Made by a program: the position numbers and the translations under genes. From the NCBI RefSeq assembly GCF_000196895.1, contig NC_014298.1:248001-312000 (forward strand): a DNA stretch of 64,000 bases, read 5' to 3'. Origin of the DNA: Halalkalicoccus jeotgali B3. GTDB lineage: Archaea; Halobacteriota; Halobacteria; Halobacteriales; Halalkalicoccaceae. Positions 8,847 to 17,477 of the stretch are shown in pieces; the stretch's first letter is position 1; every line of letters starts with the position of its first letter. Below the pieces are notes generated by a model. It ran no database searches. It saw nothing but the letters and a program-made list of their open reading frames with translations, and was not told the origin of the DNA.

Positions 8847-9089
8847 CTACAGGTACTTGCGGTAGGTGTCCGAACTCGCGGAGGCATATTTCCCGTTCTG
8901 TTCGACGAGATCGCCGCGTTCGAGCGCTGTGGCGATCGCTCGGTTAACCGCCTCGACGGGATAGATACTGTTCGCACAGAGATGAACGCGAATCTGGGCG
9001 GTACTAATTGCCTCGGATCCACCGTTGCCGGTGTTATATTCGACCGTGCGAACGACCCGGCCGATCATCTTGTCTGTGGCGTCGGACAT
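8847..9089 (-). CDS. Small winged-helix-like hypothetical protein
   Basis: Eighty residues starting MSDATDKMIGRVVRTVE and ending SSDTYRKYL. The middle (STAQIRVHLCANSIYPVEAVNRAIATAL then ERGDLVEQNGKYAS) has the helix-helix-wing look of small archaeal winged-helix proteins, with variable positions where a recognition helix would lie. It could bind DNA, but this is inferred from pattern only. It is transcribed alone, with a 190-base gap to the divergent gene at 9281. Confidence 0.65.
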   Translation of the reverse strand: MSDATDKMIGRVVRTVEYNTGNGGSEAISTAQIRVHLCANSIYPVEAVNRAIATALERGDLVEQNGKYASASSDTYRKYL

Positions 9090-9280
9090 TTCGATTGTAT
9101 TCCGTGTACTTGATGTTGTACGTAGTGGCTCTCGCAGGGTTTGTCGAGAATCGATGATAGAGCTTGTTCCGTGCAGTGAGCTAGTAGGACCGACGGTATG
9201 GGGATGGACTGCGTTGATGGCGTTCGTCGGTCGTTACCGTCGTGTTAGATTTAAAGAAGCGGCAGCGTAGACCCTATTAA

Positions 9281-10106
9281 ATGGATCACGACACGCCCCT
9301 GACGGCTGAAGGACGGGCTCGCTTCCGAAAGGTTGCTGAGTATGAAGTGTGGGGGTATGAAAGTCGGCGAGAAGCGTTACGATCTGAACTTGGTGCGACA
9401 CGTCTCTTGAAAGGCCATGTCTATACACTACCAGGCATCCATGAAGGCCGGCGGCATATTGAACCTGGATATAAAGAGACGTATGTACTCAAGGTCTGTT
9501 CGGACTGTGCCAGCGACGGTCCCACTGAAATGACACACCATTGGGATCACTCTGATACCTCCACTTGTTTCCTCAAATCCGAGCTGGGAGTATGGAACGA
9601 CGCGGTCCGGCGCGGCGATGACGATCTTTTGTGTCCGATCGTCGGACGCTAACCGAGATCAAGGGTGGATACTCATGGAACATTGTGACGACCTCGGCGC
9701 GTTACCGGATGATCACGCGTATGATGACCTTGAGGTTCGGAATTCATCTCACGCGGATTGCTACATAGGTCGCCGCCTTCGTGAGCGTGGCTGGTTGCCG
9801 TCGTCTACGAAACGAATGGATGTAGAGGGGATGGTTCTTGATGGCTGTCTTGTCGCTATTGACTACGAGAATCTATATCACGAAGATTGGATGTTTGATC
9901 CGTTGTGCTGGCGCTGGTCGAATGTTCTCCGCTGGGATACTCCCTATACTGCTGCGACCAATCTTGCGATCGCTGAGCGCGATCATCCCAGTAGGGTATC
10001 TTCACCGCAACGAAAATCAATCGAGGAAATGCACTATTCAACAATACTCTCACGTAGATCGATTAAAAATCTGGGACGGAAACCGAAGAAGAAGGTCCGT
10101 CATTAG
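9281..10106 (+). pseudogene. Hypothetical protein gene interrupted by a frameshift
   Basis: Two overlapping frames together look like one protein of about 270 residues. The first (9281-9652) runs MDHDTPLTAEGRARFRK to DDDLLCPIVGR and stops. The second is open from 9618 and its sensible part resumes right there with SDANRDQGWILMEHCDDLG. It continues to 10106 with a basic tail (KNLGRKPKKKVRH). The joined segment LCPIV-(S/R)-DANRDQGWILMEHCDDL resembles the strand-turn-strand hinge of kinase-like folds, but no catalytic motif follows, so no function is assigned. A one-base indel near 9640-9650, or a sequencing error, would explain the break; a programmed shift is less likely. Confidence 0.6.
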
Positions 10107-10115
10107 CTACAGCTA

Positions 10116-10625
10116 TCAATGCGAGTATGTGCCCGTTGCCGTTGGCTTCTCGCTTGATGTGATTTCTATCTGCTCTCTAGTTGGTTTTCTTGCTTCGAGT
10201 GCGGCAATTCCATCGTAGATCGTACGAACTTCTTCGCTAGTCCTATGCGGATAGACCGCCTGGACCGTTGTATCGTTATAGACCGCTAGACAGAGCAGCG
10301 GTAATGTAGTGTAGGTGCCATCCTCGATGTTGCCACCACCACTCGATTTGGTGTCGGAGCGCCCAAAAGCGGGATTAAGGGTACAATTATGGGTTTCTTC
10401 CCATTGTTCGAACTCGGAGAGTAATTTTCGTGTGTCGGTGGAATCTCGATCGTTCGAAATGGACATTCCCATTGACGATCCCCACGTGTCGATATCAAGG
10501 TCAGCGATTGTTCCTTCCGTCTTGCATTCTTGAAGCTGGTCAATAACGTCGGATTGAATTGGACTAATTCCCCTAGGGACGAGTGTTCGCAGCCGTAAAA
10601 CGGCACGAGGCACAGTAGCAGTCAT
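10116..10625 (-). CDS. Conserved haloarchaeal hypothetical protein
   Basis: One hundred sixty-nine residues starting MTATVPRAVLRLRTLVPRG. The ATG overlaps the stop of the upstream winged-helix gene as ATGA, which decides this start over the ATG at 10640. The pattern (RLRTLVPRGISPIQSDVIDQ then a central WGSSMGMSIS, and late LPLLCLAVYNDTTVQAVYPH) matches a haloarchaeal family I have seen beside HTH proteins but cannot name. No catalytic residues are evident. The translational coupling suggests that the two proteins work together, possibly as regulator and partner. Confidence 0.7.
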   Translation of the reverse strand: MTATVPRAVLRLRTLVPRGISPIQSDVIDQLQECKTEGTIADLDIDTWGSSMGMSISNDRDSTDTRKLLSEFEQWEETHNCTLNPAFGRSDTKSSGGGNIEDGTYTTLPLLCLAVYNDTTVQAVYPHRTSEEVRTIYDGIAALEARKPTREQIEITSSEKPTATGTYSH

Positions 10626-10888
10626 GATCCCATCTCGCATATCGAGTGGTTCTGACAGCTGTATCTGCCCTCGGATTGGGTGACGAGATTCGCTGTCATG
10701 AGTGTATTTAGGATTGGGTACAGCGTCAGCTTCTCAACATCGAGCGCTGCGTGGAGTTCGTCGATCGTTGCCGACTCACTGCTCGATAAGTACACGTACA
10801 CGAGCTTCGAGGTACTTGAGTCCAAACTAGGTGGTACTGGCTCGACAGTCGCTTCGGACTGGTTGGCAATGGGCTGTTGGGAATTCAT
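10622..10888 (-). CDS. Small winged-helix (HTH) regulator
   Basis: Eighty-eight residues. Positions 25-80 read SKLVYVYLSSSESATIDELH then LDVEKLTLYPILNTLMTANLV and a short wing SEGRYSC. This is a compact winged helix of the TrmB/MarR type, with ATIDELHAALDVEKLTLYPIL as the helix-turn-helix. It is the first gene of a two-gene operon and overlaps the next by four bases (ATGA). It probably binds DNA; the targets are unknown. Confidence 0.7.
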   Translation of the reverse strand: MNSQQPIANQSEATVEPVPPSLDSSTSKLVYVYLSSSESATIDELHAALDVEKLTLYPILNTLMTANLVTQSEGRYSCQNHSICEMGS

Positions 10889-11144
10889 GGCGTTGGAATT
10901 TGGGTGACGTTGTACGGGCTGGTTGGACGGGATTGGGTACTACCCCCGTCTCGACTATACTCGTGAGCGATGATCACTTAGAATATTATAATATCTAACA
11001 TTACGGGAAAAGAGCAGTCAGCTACGCTCCGGAGAGAGCAATAGCGTTTGGAAGGCACTGTAGTGTCCTTTTTCAGTACGGTGGTTATAACGACGATTCT
11101 GAGCCACTCAACCCAGCAAAGTTCGTTGGCGCGGTCTGGCGATA

Positions 11145-11459
11145 TTGTTCGATACCCGTCCACCATTGCTTTACGAACCAGCGGGCGTCGATCCGAACGG
11201 GACTGTCGTGGTTACTCTCTCCTACGACGGTGAGACGGCTACGATCAAGTTCCCGACCGTCCGATGGCACAATACCGGTCTAGATCTCCTTTTCGAGGAA
11301 GTCCGGAAGGCGTTTGGCTATCCGCCGGACCTCGATGAGAGCGAGTGGGGAATCCTTCAGCAACGCTGGATCGACATGGCGGAAGTCGTCGATCATGCCG
11401 ACGCCGACGATGACCTCGACAAAGAGAATGAGAGTACTGCCGCCGACTACAAACTCTAA
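11145..11459 (+). CDS. Small acidic hypothetical protein, start uncertain
   Basis: About 104 residues containing VVVTLSYDGETATIKFPTVR, LDLLFEEVRKAFGYPPDLDE and an acidic tail ending in AADYKL. Coding quality is good. The only in-frame start near the 5' end is TTG at 11145. The frame stays open back to 11103 with no better codon, so the N-terminus may be truncated or shifted. I do not recognise the family. Confidence 0.5.
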   Translation: MFDTRPPLLYEPAGVDPNGTVVVTLSYDGETATIKFPTVRWHNTGLDLLFEEVRKAFGYPPDLDESEWGILQQRWIDMAEVVDHADADDDLDKENESTAADYKL

Positions 11460-11775
11460 CGATGGGTACAAGCTACTCAGCCATCCGCGAGGAGCCGCTA
11501 GACAACCAGAGAATCTTAACCGTCGATATTGAGTTTGATCCCTCGTACACTGCAGGCCGAGAGTCGGTGTCTGCGTCCGATGTGGGGCTCGGGACAAATC
11601 AGCACTGTGTCCGTTTCGTCGGGACTTCTGTCAAGGACCGATGTGCAAGAAACGGACTCCCGATCACCCTAGTTCCCTGCTTCGTTCTATCGTGTTGAGA
11701 GATGAAGCAGCTGTTAGGTAGTTCGTGCATATCTTGTAGATATGGTTGAGATATTCTGTAACTATTCGTACTGCT
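11460..11775. other. Intergenic region, no convincing gene
   Basis: This stretch of about 315 bases has a 78-codon frame from 11462 on the plus strand. Its composition is not haloarchaeal-coding and I do not support it. No repeat or RNA was seen. Confidence 0.4.
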
Positions 11776-11937
11776 CTATAGGTCATAGAGATATGTATCA
11801 ACCAACCAGTCAACAATGAAGAGTCCCGATACAAACGCGCCAGAGAGAACTGCTCCGCCAAGTGAGCCGAATTCTCTCCATCCGATAACGAACCCGACGC
11901 TCGCGACGAATCCAGCTACAAGGAGACGCCAGTCCAT
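11776..11937 (-). CDS. Small two-helix membrane protein
   Basis: Fifty-three residues: MDWRLLVAGFVASVGFVIGW, a short polar turn REFGS, then LGGAVLSGAFVSGLFIVDWL and a DTYLYDL tail. Both halves are long enough to cross the membrane, and the Gly/Ala-rich spacing favours helix packing. It has a clear ATG and stop and an AT-rich stretch upstream. Similar hairpin membrane microproteins are common in haloarchaea and usually unassigned. No function is claimed. Confidence 0.6.
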   Translation of the reverse strand: MDWRLLVAGFVASVGFVIGWREFGSLGGAVLSGAFVSGLFIVDWLVDTYLYDL

Positions 11938-12008
11938 GGACGAAATACTCGTGGTATATAATAGGTCTATGCTCTGTATCTAACGCTGAAGAAGGGAGGA
12001 GAATACCG

Positions 12009-12321
12009 TTAGTCGCTAACGTTCACGTCTGACCGAACCTCGTACTCTAGTTCGACCTGACTAGTCGAGAGGAGTGCCGCCAACTCAGGCGTCATATTCG
12101 GGTGATCCATAGCGCGTTCAAGGGTGTGATCACCTCAAGGTTTCCTGTAAATGGCAGAACGAAGGTGCACGTCGGTTCTACCGCAATACGAGTTTCCAGC
12201 CGAAACAAGTCAACTACGCCCAACCAATAGAGTAAATTGCGATACCTGGTGAGTATACACTCTCCCCATTCCGATCGACGGTGCATCGTATCTGAGAATA
12301 AGCTAGACCAATCACCATCCT
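12009..12321 (-). pseudogene. Degraded small gene spread over three frames
   Basis: Three consecutive pieces in different minus-strand frames form a plausible protein: MVIGLAYSQIRCTVDRNGES to YSIGWA, then VDLFRLETRIAVEPTCTFVL to TGNLE, then GDHTLERAMDHPNMTPELAA to RSDVNVSD with a TAA. Each switch falls where the previous frame stops making sense, as expected of a gene broken by small indels. The family is unknown. It lies divergent from the acetyltransferase gene and covers the space up to its promoter. Confidence 0.35.
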
Positions 12322-12348
12322 TATTTGAAATACTGGAGCAGTCAGCTT

Positions 12349-12912
12349 ATGCCAGGAGCACGCATTGCGAATGGAGAGCGCATCACACTGCGAACCGTTG
12401 AGCAGGAGGATGTTCCCTTTCTCCAACGCGGAACCGCGAATGCCGAACTCCGCTATTCGCTTGGATCACGACTCATGAATCAGACGCAAGTCGAGGAGGA
12501 GATATTAGACCATAGTGACGACCAATTCCTTGTCTGTCTTGATGAAACCGATGCTGGATCTGGACAGCCCCCTGAGAGCGAGACGAAACCGATCGGAGTG
12601 GTCTTTGTCGAAGATGCAGACTGGCGACGACCCGAGCTCGTCTACTGGCTTGTTCCTGCCGTTCATGGTGATGGATACGGCAAAGAGGCTCTTTCGCTCG
12701 TTATCGACTATGTGTTTCGTACCTACGCTCACCCCGCAGTTGGAGCAGGAGTCTACGAATTTAATGAAGTATCTCAGAATCTGTTGACCTCACTCGGCTT
12801 CTCCGAAGAAGGACGTATTCGCAAAAATCGGTTTGTCGATGGGGACTACGTCGATACTATTCAATATGGGCTTCTTCGCACTGAATGGTCTGCTCATCAC
12901 TGTGATGAATAA
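12349..12912 (+). CDS. GNAT family N-acetyltransferase
   Basis: This protein of 187 residues transfers an acetyl group from acetyl-CoA to an amine, most like the RimJ/RimL ribosomal-protein or spermidine acetyltransferase branch. It opens with ITLRTVEQEDVPFLQRG (first GNAT strand) and has YWLVPAVHGDGYGKEALSLV, whose GDGYGKEA fills the acetyl-CoA pyrophosphate loop (Q/RxxGxG/A). It ends with LLTSLGFSEEGRIRK and DYVDTIQYGLLRTEW. The start MPGARIANGERITLR (ATG at 12349) suits the family better than the TTG at 12325. A TTATTTGAAATAC stretch about 25 bases upstream may be the TATA box, giving a leaderless message. Confidence 0.88.
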   Translation: MPGARIANGERITLRTVEQEDVPFLQRGTANAELRYSLGSRLMNQTQVEEEILDHSDDQFLVCLDETDAGSGQPPESETKPIGVVFVEDADWRRPELVYWLVPAVHGDGYGKEALSLVIDYVFRTYAHPAVGAGVYEFNEVSQNLLTSLGFSEEGRIRKNRFVDGDYVDTIQYGLLRTEWSAHHCDE

Positions 12913-13095
12913 CGTACAGTGAGCTGCTAATGTAGCGTTACAGAGATGCTGCAGGTAGATTAAGAGTAATCACGCGGTCTAGCAATGCCATAGCTATGCC
13001 TAGCCCCAGCCTTCATGGAAAGCGACCGTATTGTGTTGCGAACAATTAAAAATTAAGACCCAAAGATAAAAACGAAGAGAAAAATAATCAAATGC

Positions 13096-13743
13096 ATGAA
13101 ATTCGCGGGAAAATGCCGGCCAGAGCCGGATGCACTGGAAGAATTGAGTGAGCTTGGGTTTGACGCTGTTGAACTTCAGCTCCTTCACACGCACCTCGAT
13201 ACATTTGAGCAATCTATAGCGGCCGTTCAGCAAAGCGATCTTGAGGTCGTGTCAGTACATACCCCTCACGCGTCGCTCGAAGAGTCTACTGTGTTCACTC
13301 AAGCTGATGCGATGGCAGCGGAACTGGATGTCTATCTTGTAATTCACTCACAGTACGTTCAGCACGTTCATATCGGTCAGCTTGAAGAATACTCGTTCGA
13401 ATCCAACTACGGATATGAGAACAATCCGGGATCCAGCCGGTTCCATATAGAGAACCTGATCCTCGAGCAAGGACACGAACTAGTTTTGGATACAGCACAT
13501 CTCTACATGGCGGAACCAGCGTATCTTCAGCAGCTAGAGAGGCTGCTTGAGCAGTATCATGAGCAAATTTCTATTATTCATTTTGCTGATTCGACCGTGA
13601 GGAAAGATGGGCTTCAGATTGGTGCTGGAACACTGAATAGTGAACGAACAATACAGCTGCTTGAAGAGTACTACGAGGGGACTGTCGTGATGGAGGTGCA
13701 TCCACCGACAGCCCAGGCCAGCGCAAGAGAACTATTCCAGTGA
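13096..13743 (+). CDS. Xylose isomerase-like TIM-barrel protein (sugar phosphate isomerase/epimerase)
   Basis: This 215-residue protein starts MKFAGKCRPEPDALEELSEL. The barrel shows the metal- and substrate-binding positions of the AP endonuclease 2/xylose isomerase-like superfamily: VVSVHTPHAS, LVIHSQY, ENLILEQ, LVLDTAHLYM (DxxH), IIHFADS and VVMEVHPP. It is shorter than typical family members (about 270), which suggests a minimal barrel. It probably isomerises or epimerises a sugar or related polyol; the substrate is unknown. An A/T-rich stretch with AATTAAAAATTAA about 45 bases upstream is the likely promoter. It stands alone. Confidence 0.8.
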   Translation: MKFAGKCRPEPDALEELSELGFDAVELQLLHTHLDTFEQSIAAVQQSDLEVVSVHTPHASLEESTVFTQADAMAAELDVYLVIHSQYVQHVHIGQLEEYSFESNYGYENNPGSSRFHIENLILEQGHELVLDTAHLYMAEPAYLQQLERLLEQYHEQISIIHFADSTVRKDGLQIGAGTLNSERTIQLLEEYYEGTVVMEVHPPTAQASARELFQ

Positions 13744-13865
13744 CACGCGCGTAAAGCGGAGCTTGCCATGCTCTTTTCTCGTCGACTATCTTAGTAATAC
13801 ACGGCGAGTCTGTAGTTACCTGTTTAGAATCCTTTATATCTCTGGATGCTTGTCTCTCACGTGAT

Positions 13866-14606
13866 ATGAACCGGAGACGACTACTCTACAGTAGCGGACT
13901 TGTAATGGCTAGTACCCTTGCAGGATGTACTGGAGGTGGATCCGAGGAAGCAGAAGGGGGTACTCGCGATAGTAATTCATCGAGCGATAGCAATAACAGC
14001 ACTACTAACGACGAGGGAACTGATGAAGGCACATCTGCAATCGAAATTGTTGACCATGAGTTAATTGTTGATGAAGGGGATTACATAACAGACGTATATG
14101 TTGAAGCACTGATTGAGAATACGGGTGATGCTCCGTCTGGCAACATCGAACTTCAGGCGGATTGGTACAATGCTGATGGGAACTATCTCGATAACGATAT
14201 TGGGTGGCTCATATCTCTAGCCCCTGGCGAATCTTGGGAAGCCCGCGTTTATTACCTCGGATCTAACCCAGAGGAGGTTGAGGACTACGAATTCGAAGGC
14301 GAATTCGACGAAGAGCTGACTAACCCTAATCCGGATGGGTTGGAGCTACTAGGGAGTGAGATGGAAGTTGGCGAGGATGAAGCTGTTGTTACTGGCGAGA
14401 TCGAAAATACGAGCGACGAAACGGAGGACTACGTTGCAGCCGTCGCAAAGATCTATGATGAAGAGGGTGTGGTCCTTGGGGACAACTATACGAACGTTAC
14501 AGAACTACGCGGCGGTGAAACGTGGTCGTTCGAGGTGTCGTGGCGTGGACGAGATCGAACTGATCGTGCAGCGACTCATGAACTCCTCGTATCTAATACT
14601 ACTTGA
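13866..14606 (+). CDS. Tat-exported lipoprotein with FxLYD-like domains
   Basis: This 246-residue protein has a twin-arginine lipoprotein signal: MNRRRLLYSS, a hydrophobic core and the lipobox LAGC with Cys at position 21. A Ser/Asn/Thr-rich linker follows. The rest contains two similar beta-sandwich units, YVEALIENTGDAPSGNIELQ with APGESWEARVYY, and VTGEIENTSDETEDYVAAVA with RGGETWSFEVSW. This repeat pattern is that of FxLYD/DUF3426-type domains found on haloarchaeal lipoproteins. It is held on the outer face of the membrane; the ligand is unknown. Confidence 0.88.
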   Translation: MNRRRLLYSSGLVMASTLAGCTGGGSEEAEGGTRDSNSSSDSNNSTTNDEGTDEGTSAIEIVDHELIVDEGDYITDVYVEALIENTGDAPSGNIELQADWYNADGNYLDNDIGWLISLAPGESWEARVYYLGSNPEEVEDYEFEGEFDEELTNPNPDGLELLGSEMEVGEDEAVVTGEIENTSDETEDYVAAVAKIYDEEGVVLGDNYTNVTELRGGETWSFEVSWRGRDRTDRAATHELLVSNTT

Positions 14607-14896
14607 GTTAGAATTTAGTAAGACTAACAGACTGGACTAGTAGATATATTATTATTTTTGTTGGCTCGATCAAAGATGATCGCCCGCTTTAGGCTTGGCT
14701 GCCAAACGACCTTGCTGAGACGTATAGTGGTTCGACATTATCGGTAGGAGATCCCACTTGTGACAGTGCGGTACCTTCGATATGGATTCATACTCTTCGT
14801 AGTCTACCTTGAAGATGGCCAGACCGCCCAGTGGGTAGTGGGAGTCGTCGGCTTAGACGGAACAATTTGAGTGTGCTGATATGTGCGACGATTAGT

Positions 14897-15094
14897 CTAC
14901 AAGGTGAGGTAGACACCAGCGATACACACAGCAGCCGCCGCTACGACAGCCAGAATACCGACAGTGCTGTGCAGTACGATAGCAACACCGACGACGACCA
15001 CACTAACTGTGATCACTGAAGGCTGGCGGACGAGACGTTCGCGCTGACGTCGTTGTTCATGTTCCAGTTCGGCTTGTGTTCGGGGTCGTTGCAT
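14897..15094 (-). CDS. Small membrane protein with basic N-terminal helix
   Basis: Sixty-five residues. The first 25 (MQRPRTQAELEHEQRRQRER) form a charged helix, followed by two hydrophobic segments VITVSVVVVGVAIVL and VGILAVVAAAAVCIAGVYL. It probably sits in the membrane as a hairpin with the basic part inside. There is no family match that I recognise and no operon partner. Confidence 0.6.
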   Translation of the reverse strand: MQRPRTQAELEHEQRRQRERLVRQPSVITVSVVVVGVAIVLHSTVGILAVVAAAAVCIAGVYLTL

Positions 15095-15507
15095 TTTGGA
15101 TTTCCGAGTGATGCTCGAGTACGACGGAGAGGTGTCTCTCCGTGTCCCGAGCGCTTGCTGTGGTCAGGTACCGACCGCCCAGAAGACGTAATCAACCACG
15201 AACGGCGAGCTAGCACCGTCCCGATAGTGCTGACTGCGTTATAGCCGTTGTAGTTCATACCAAACGCTTCCCACTATGCGATAGCGGGGAGAGAATGGCG
15301 CAGTGAACCGTCGAAAATGCGGCCGGATGGTGCGTGCATTGATGAAATCAACGCGTGAATCCGGCCGTCGGGGATGCCCGATCGTGACCGGACCTAGCGT
15401 CGATCGAGAAACGCGAGTGGTCCGAGCATGGTCATGTATTCACTTACGACTGTGTAGTCAATAGTTATAAAACTATGTTGAAGAGAGATAACATTAGTCA
15501 GACAGAT
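15095..15507. other. Intergenic region, no gene seen
   Basis: About 410 bases with only short, poor frames. It ends at inverted-repeat element copy B; an AT-rich GTTATAAAACTATG stretch lies just before it. Confidence 0.4.
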
Positions 15508-15551
15508 CCTTGTGCAACACAACGTCCACGAATGCGAGATGTTGCACAAGG
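15508..15551. repeat. Inverted-repeat element, copy B
   Basis: Arms CCTTGTGCAACA and TGTTGCACAAGG are identical to copy A at 8734-8779, with a 20-base centre of different sequence and the same TAG after the right arm. It lies 130 bases before a polymerase gene remnant, in a stretch already rich in broken DNA. Confidence 0.6.
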
Positions 15552-15684
15552 TAGACTCTTTTTGGAGAGTGGTCTCCCTGTGTTGGTTCTAATCAACGGA
15601 TATGCTCTTGACCGACGGCCGACATCGAACGGATTTCGATAGTGGTGGTAGTATGCCGTCTCAACAGACCGGAAATCGTCTTGA

Positions 15685-15864
15685 GCCACGCGAACGGTTA
15701 CTGCGTTGCAGCGCGCACGAGACGCGGGGGTCGATCCACAGCCTAGACAAGACGTTTCGTATGTGGTAGTCGACGAGTCGAAACGCTCTCGAGACCGCGT
15801 TCAGCTCACCCACGAAGCGCTCGAATGGTACAACACTGACTTCTACGTTTCCAGCGTTCGATAG
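15685..15864 (+). pseudogene. C-terminal remnant of a family B DNA polymerase
   Basis: Fifty-nine codons end at TAG, with the core QRARDAGVDPQPRQDVSYVV, VDESKRSRDRVQLTHEALEW and YNTDFYVSSVR. This is the thumb-end pattern of haloarchaeal PolB proteins (AREAGVD...GxDVxYVVVDDxKxSRxRVxLAHE...YDxxYY). A TGA precedes it in frame and the polymerase body is gone. It points to an excised plasmid or virus that carried its own polymerase. Confidence 0.6.
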
Positions 15865-15902
15865 CTTGGAACCAATCTGTACTCGACACCATCACACTAA
15901 GA

Positions 15903-17477
15903 TTATGCCATGGGTCCAAATCCTTCGGGAGGCTGACGATGCATAGTCGCCTGTTCAAACGAATACGCTAATTCGATTAGTAAGGGCTCCTCGAACGGCT
16001 GTGCCATAAATTCAATACCAACAGCAAGCGCCTCTTCGGAGAACCCCGCAGGGACGTTCACACTCGGGAATGCTGCAACCGGCGGGACCGAGGAATAACC
16101 CGTCTCATAGACGAATGCGTCAAGATCATATTCAGCGATTGCAGAATAGAGCAATTTATGAAGCTCTCGGCGCACGAGTAACGCATTCAGATAGTCAACA
16201 TTTTCATCTAAGGCATCCGAATCAATATCCTCCGTTTCGGGGAAAGTATTTTCAGCAATAACACCTTCAACGGTGCCAGAGTCAACAATTTCTCTAAACG
16301 ACTCAACAGGTGCTTCGTCTCCGAGACTAGCTATGTAGTCGTTGATCTCTCGTTCGATTTCATATGAGATCACCATTCCCTCGTCAGCTAACGTAGCTAT
16401 GTCAGGTAGGTCATCGAGATCAACGACTGTCGCACCGCTTTTCTCGATCGCTGAGAGAGCCTCTTCAAAGATCGCGACGACTTCATCATCATCCGTGCCG
16501 ATTGACTGCCAGGGCACTCCAATTCGAGCTCCGTCAAGGCCATCAGCATTCAAATACGATACATAACCGTCCTCGGGTATTTCGCCGATGCTTTCGGCTG
16601 TTTTGGAATCGGCTGAATCGTAGCCAGACATCACATCTAACATCACAGCGTTATCCGCAACGGTTCGCGTCATTGGTCCAGCAGTATCAAGCGTCGAACT
16701 GAGTGGGATAATTCCGTCTCTACTTACTAGCCCCGTTGTTGGCCGAAACCCAACTAAACTGTTGTTGCTGCTTGGACCACGAACCGATCCACCAGTATCT
16801 GAACCAACGCTGATCGCACCAAGATTTGCAGCGGTTCCTGCTGCTGAGCCTGCACTTGATCCCCCAGCTTGGATTTCTGTATCGTATGGACTCACTGTTT
16901 CGCCACCTAGTGAACTCACGGACCCATATGCGAATTCGCCGAGATTGACCTTCGCGAGGATGATCCCACCGGCATCCCGAAGTTGCTGAGTGATGAATGC
17001 ATCATCTGGTGGCGTCGTATCTGCAAAGAGAACGCTTCCCCCCGTTGTTGGCATGTCTTCCGTATCGATGTTGTCTTTGAGCAGGATGGGGATACCATGA
17101 AGCAGGCCCGTGGGGCCGGAATCAGCGAACTCCTCATCTAATTCTTCTGCTCGCTGAATCGCATCTGAATTAAGCGTAATAACGACATTCAACTGATCAT
17201 CGTAGGCCTCAATCCGATCGAGATAGTGTTTGGTTATCTCACGAGCCGTCGTACGACCCGTAGCGAAGGCTTCGTGTATATCTGCAACTGTCGTTTCAAG
17301 AATCTCGAATGACTCATCACTACACCTGCTATCCTCTGTCGCACTTGTAACTCCAGGAATTGTCCCAATTACCCCCATCGCTCCGACGGCCTTTAGCACT
17401 GACCTTCTTGAAGACGAATATCCACCATTTTCATGTATTACTGCTTCTTCCTTCCCCTTATTCGCCGGAATTTTTGA
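15903..17477 (-). CDS. Tat-exported amidase (amidase signature family)
   Basis: This protein of about 524 residues hydrolyses amide bonds outside the cell. It has a twin-arginine signal (SRRSVLKAVG) after a 22-residue leader. The Ser-cisSer-Lys triad is complete: Lys134 in LLKDNID, Ser207 in GGSSAGSAAG and Ser231 in SDTGGSVRG (numbered from the ATG at 17477), with the usual 24-residue spacing between the serines. The ATG at 17501 would add only eight residues. It is divergent from a paralogue at 17842 that shares the same order of motifs and the same QPPEGFGP/QAPDGFGP end, so the two arose by duplication. The substrate is unknown. Confidence 0.9.
   Translation of the reverse strand, partial: SKIPANKGKEEAVIHENGGYSSSRRSVLKAVGAMGVIGTIPGVTSATEDSRCSDESFEILETTVADIHEAFATGRTTAREITKHYLDRIEAYDDQLNVVITLNSDAIQRAEELDEEFADSGPTGLLHGIPILLKDNIDTEDMPTTGGSVLFADTTPPDDAFITQQLRDAGGIILAKVNLGEFAYGSVSSLGGETVSPYDTEIQAGGSSAGSAAGTAANLGAISVGSDTGGSVRGPSSNNSLVGFRPTTGLVSRDGIIPLSSTLDTAGPMTRTVADNAVMLDVMSGYDSADSKTAESIGEIPEDGYVSYLNADGLDGARIGVPWQSIGTDDDEVVAIFEEALSAIEKSGATVVDLDDLPDIATLADEGMVISYEIEREINDYIASLGDEAPVESFREIVDSGTVEGVIAENTFPETEDIDSDALDENVDYLNALLVRRELHKLLYSAIAEYDLDAFVYETGYSSVPPVAAFPSVNVPAGFSEEALAVGIEFMAQPFEEPLLIELAYSFEQATMHRQPPEGFGPMA

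Noticed and set aside
11462-11698. 78-codon plus-strand frame after the 11145 gene
   Set aside because: Its composition is not haloarchaeal-coding (late Cys/Val/Ser run) and there is no start context.
14760-14870. GTG-started 36-codon ORF reading VRYLRYGFILFVVYLEDG
   Set aside because: It is short with a plausible membrane stretch, but there is no promoter, no ribosome site and no support beyond composition.
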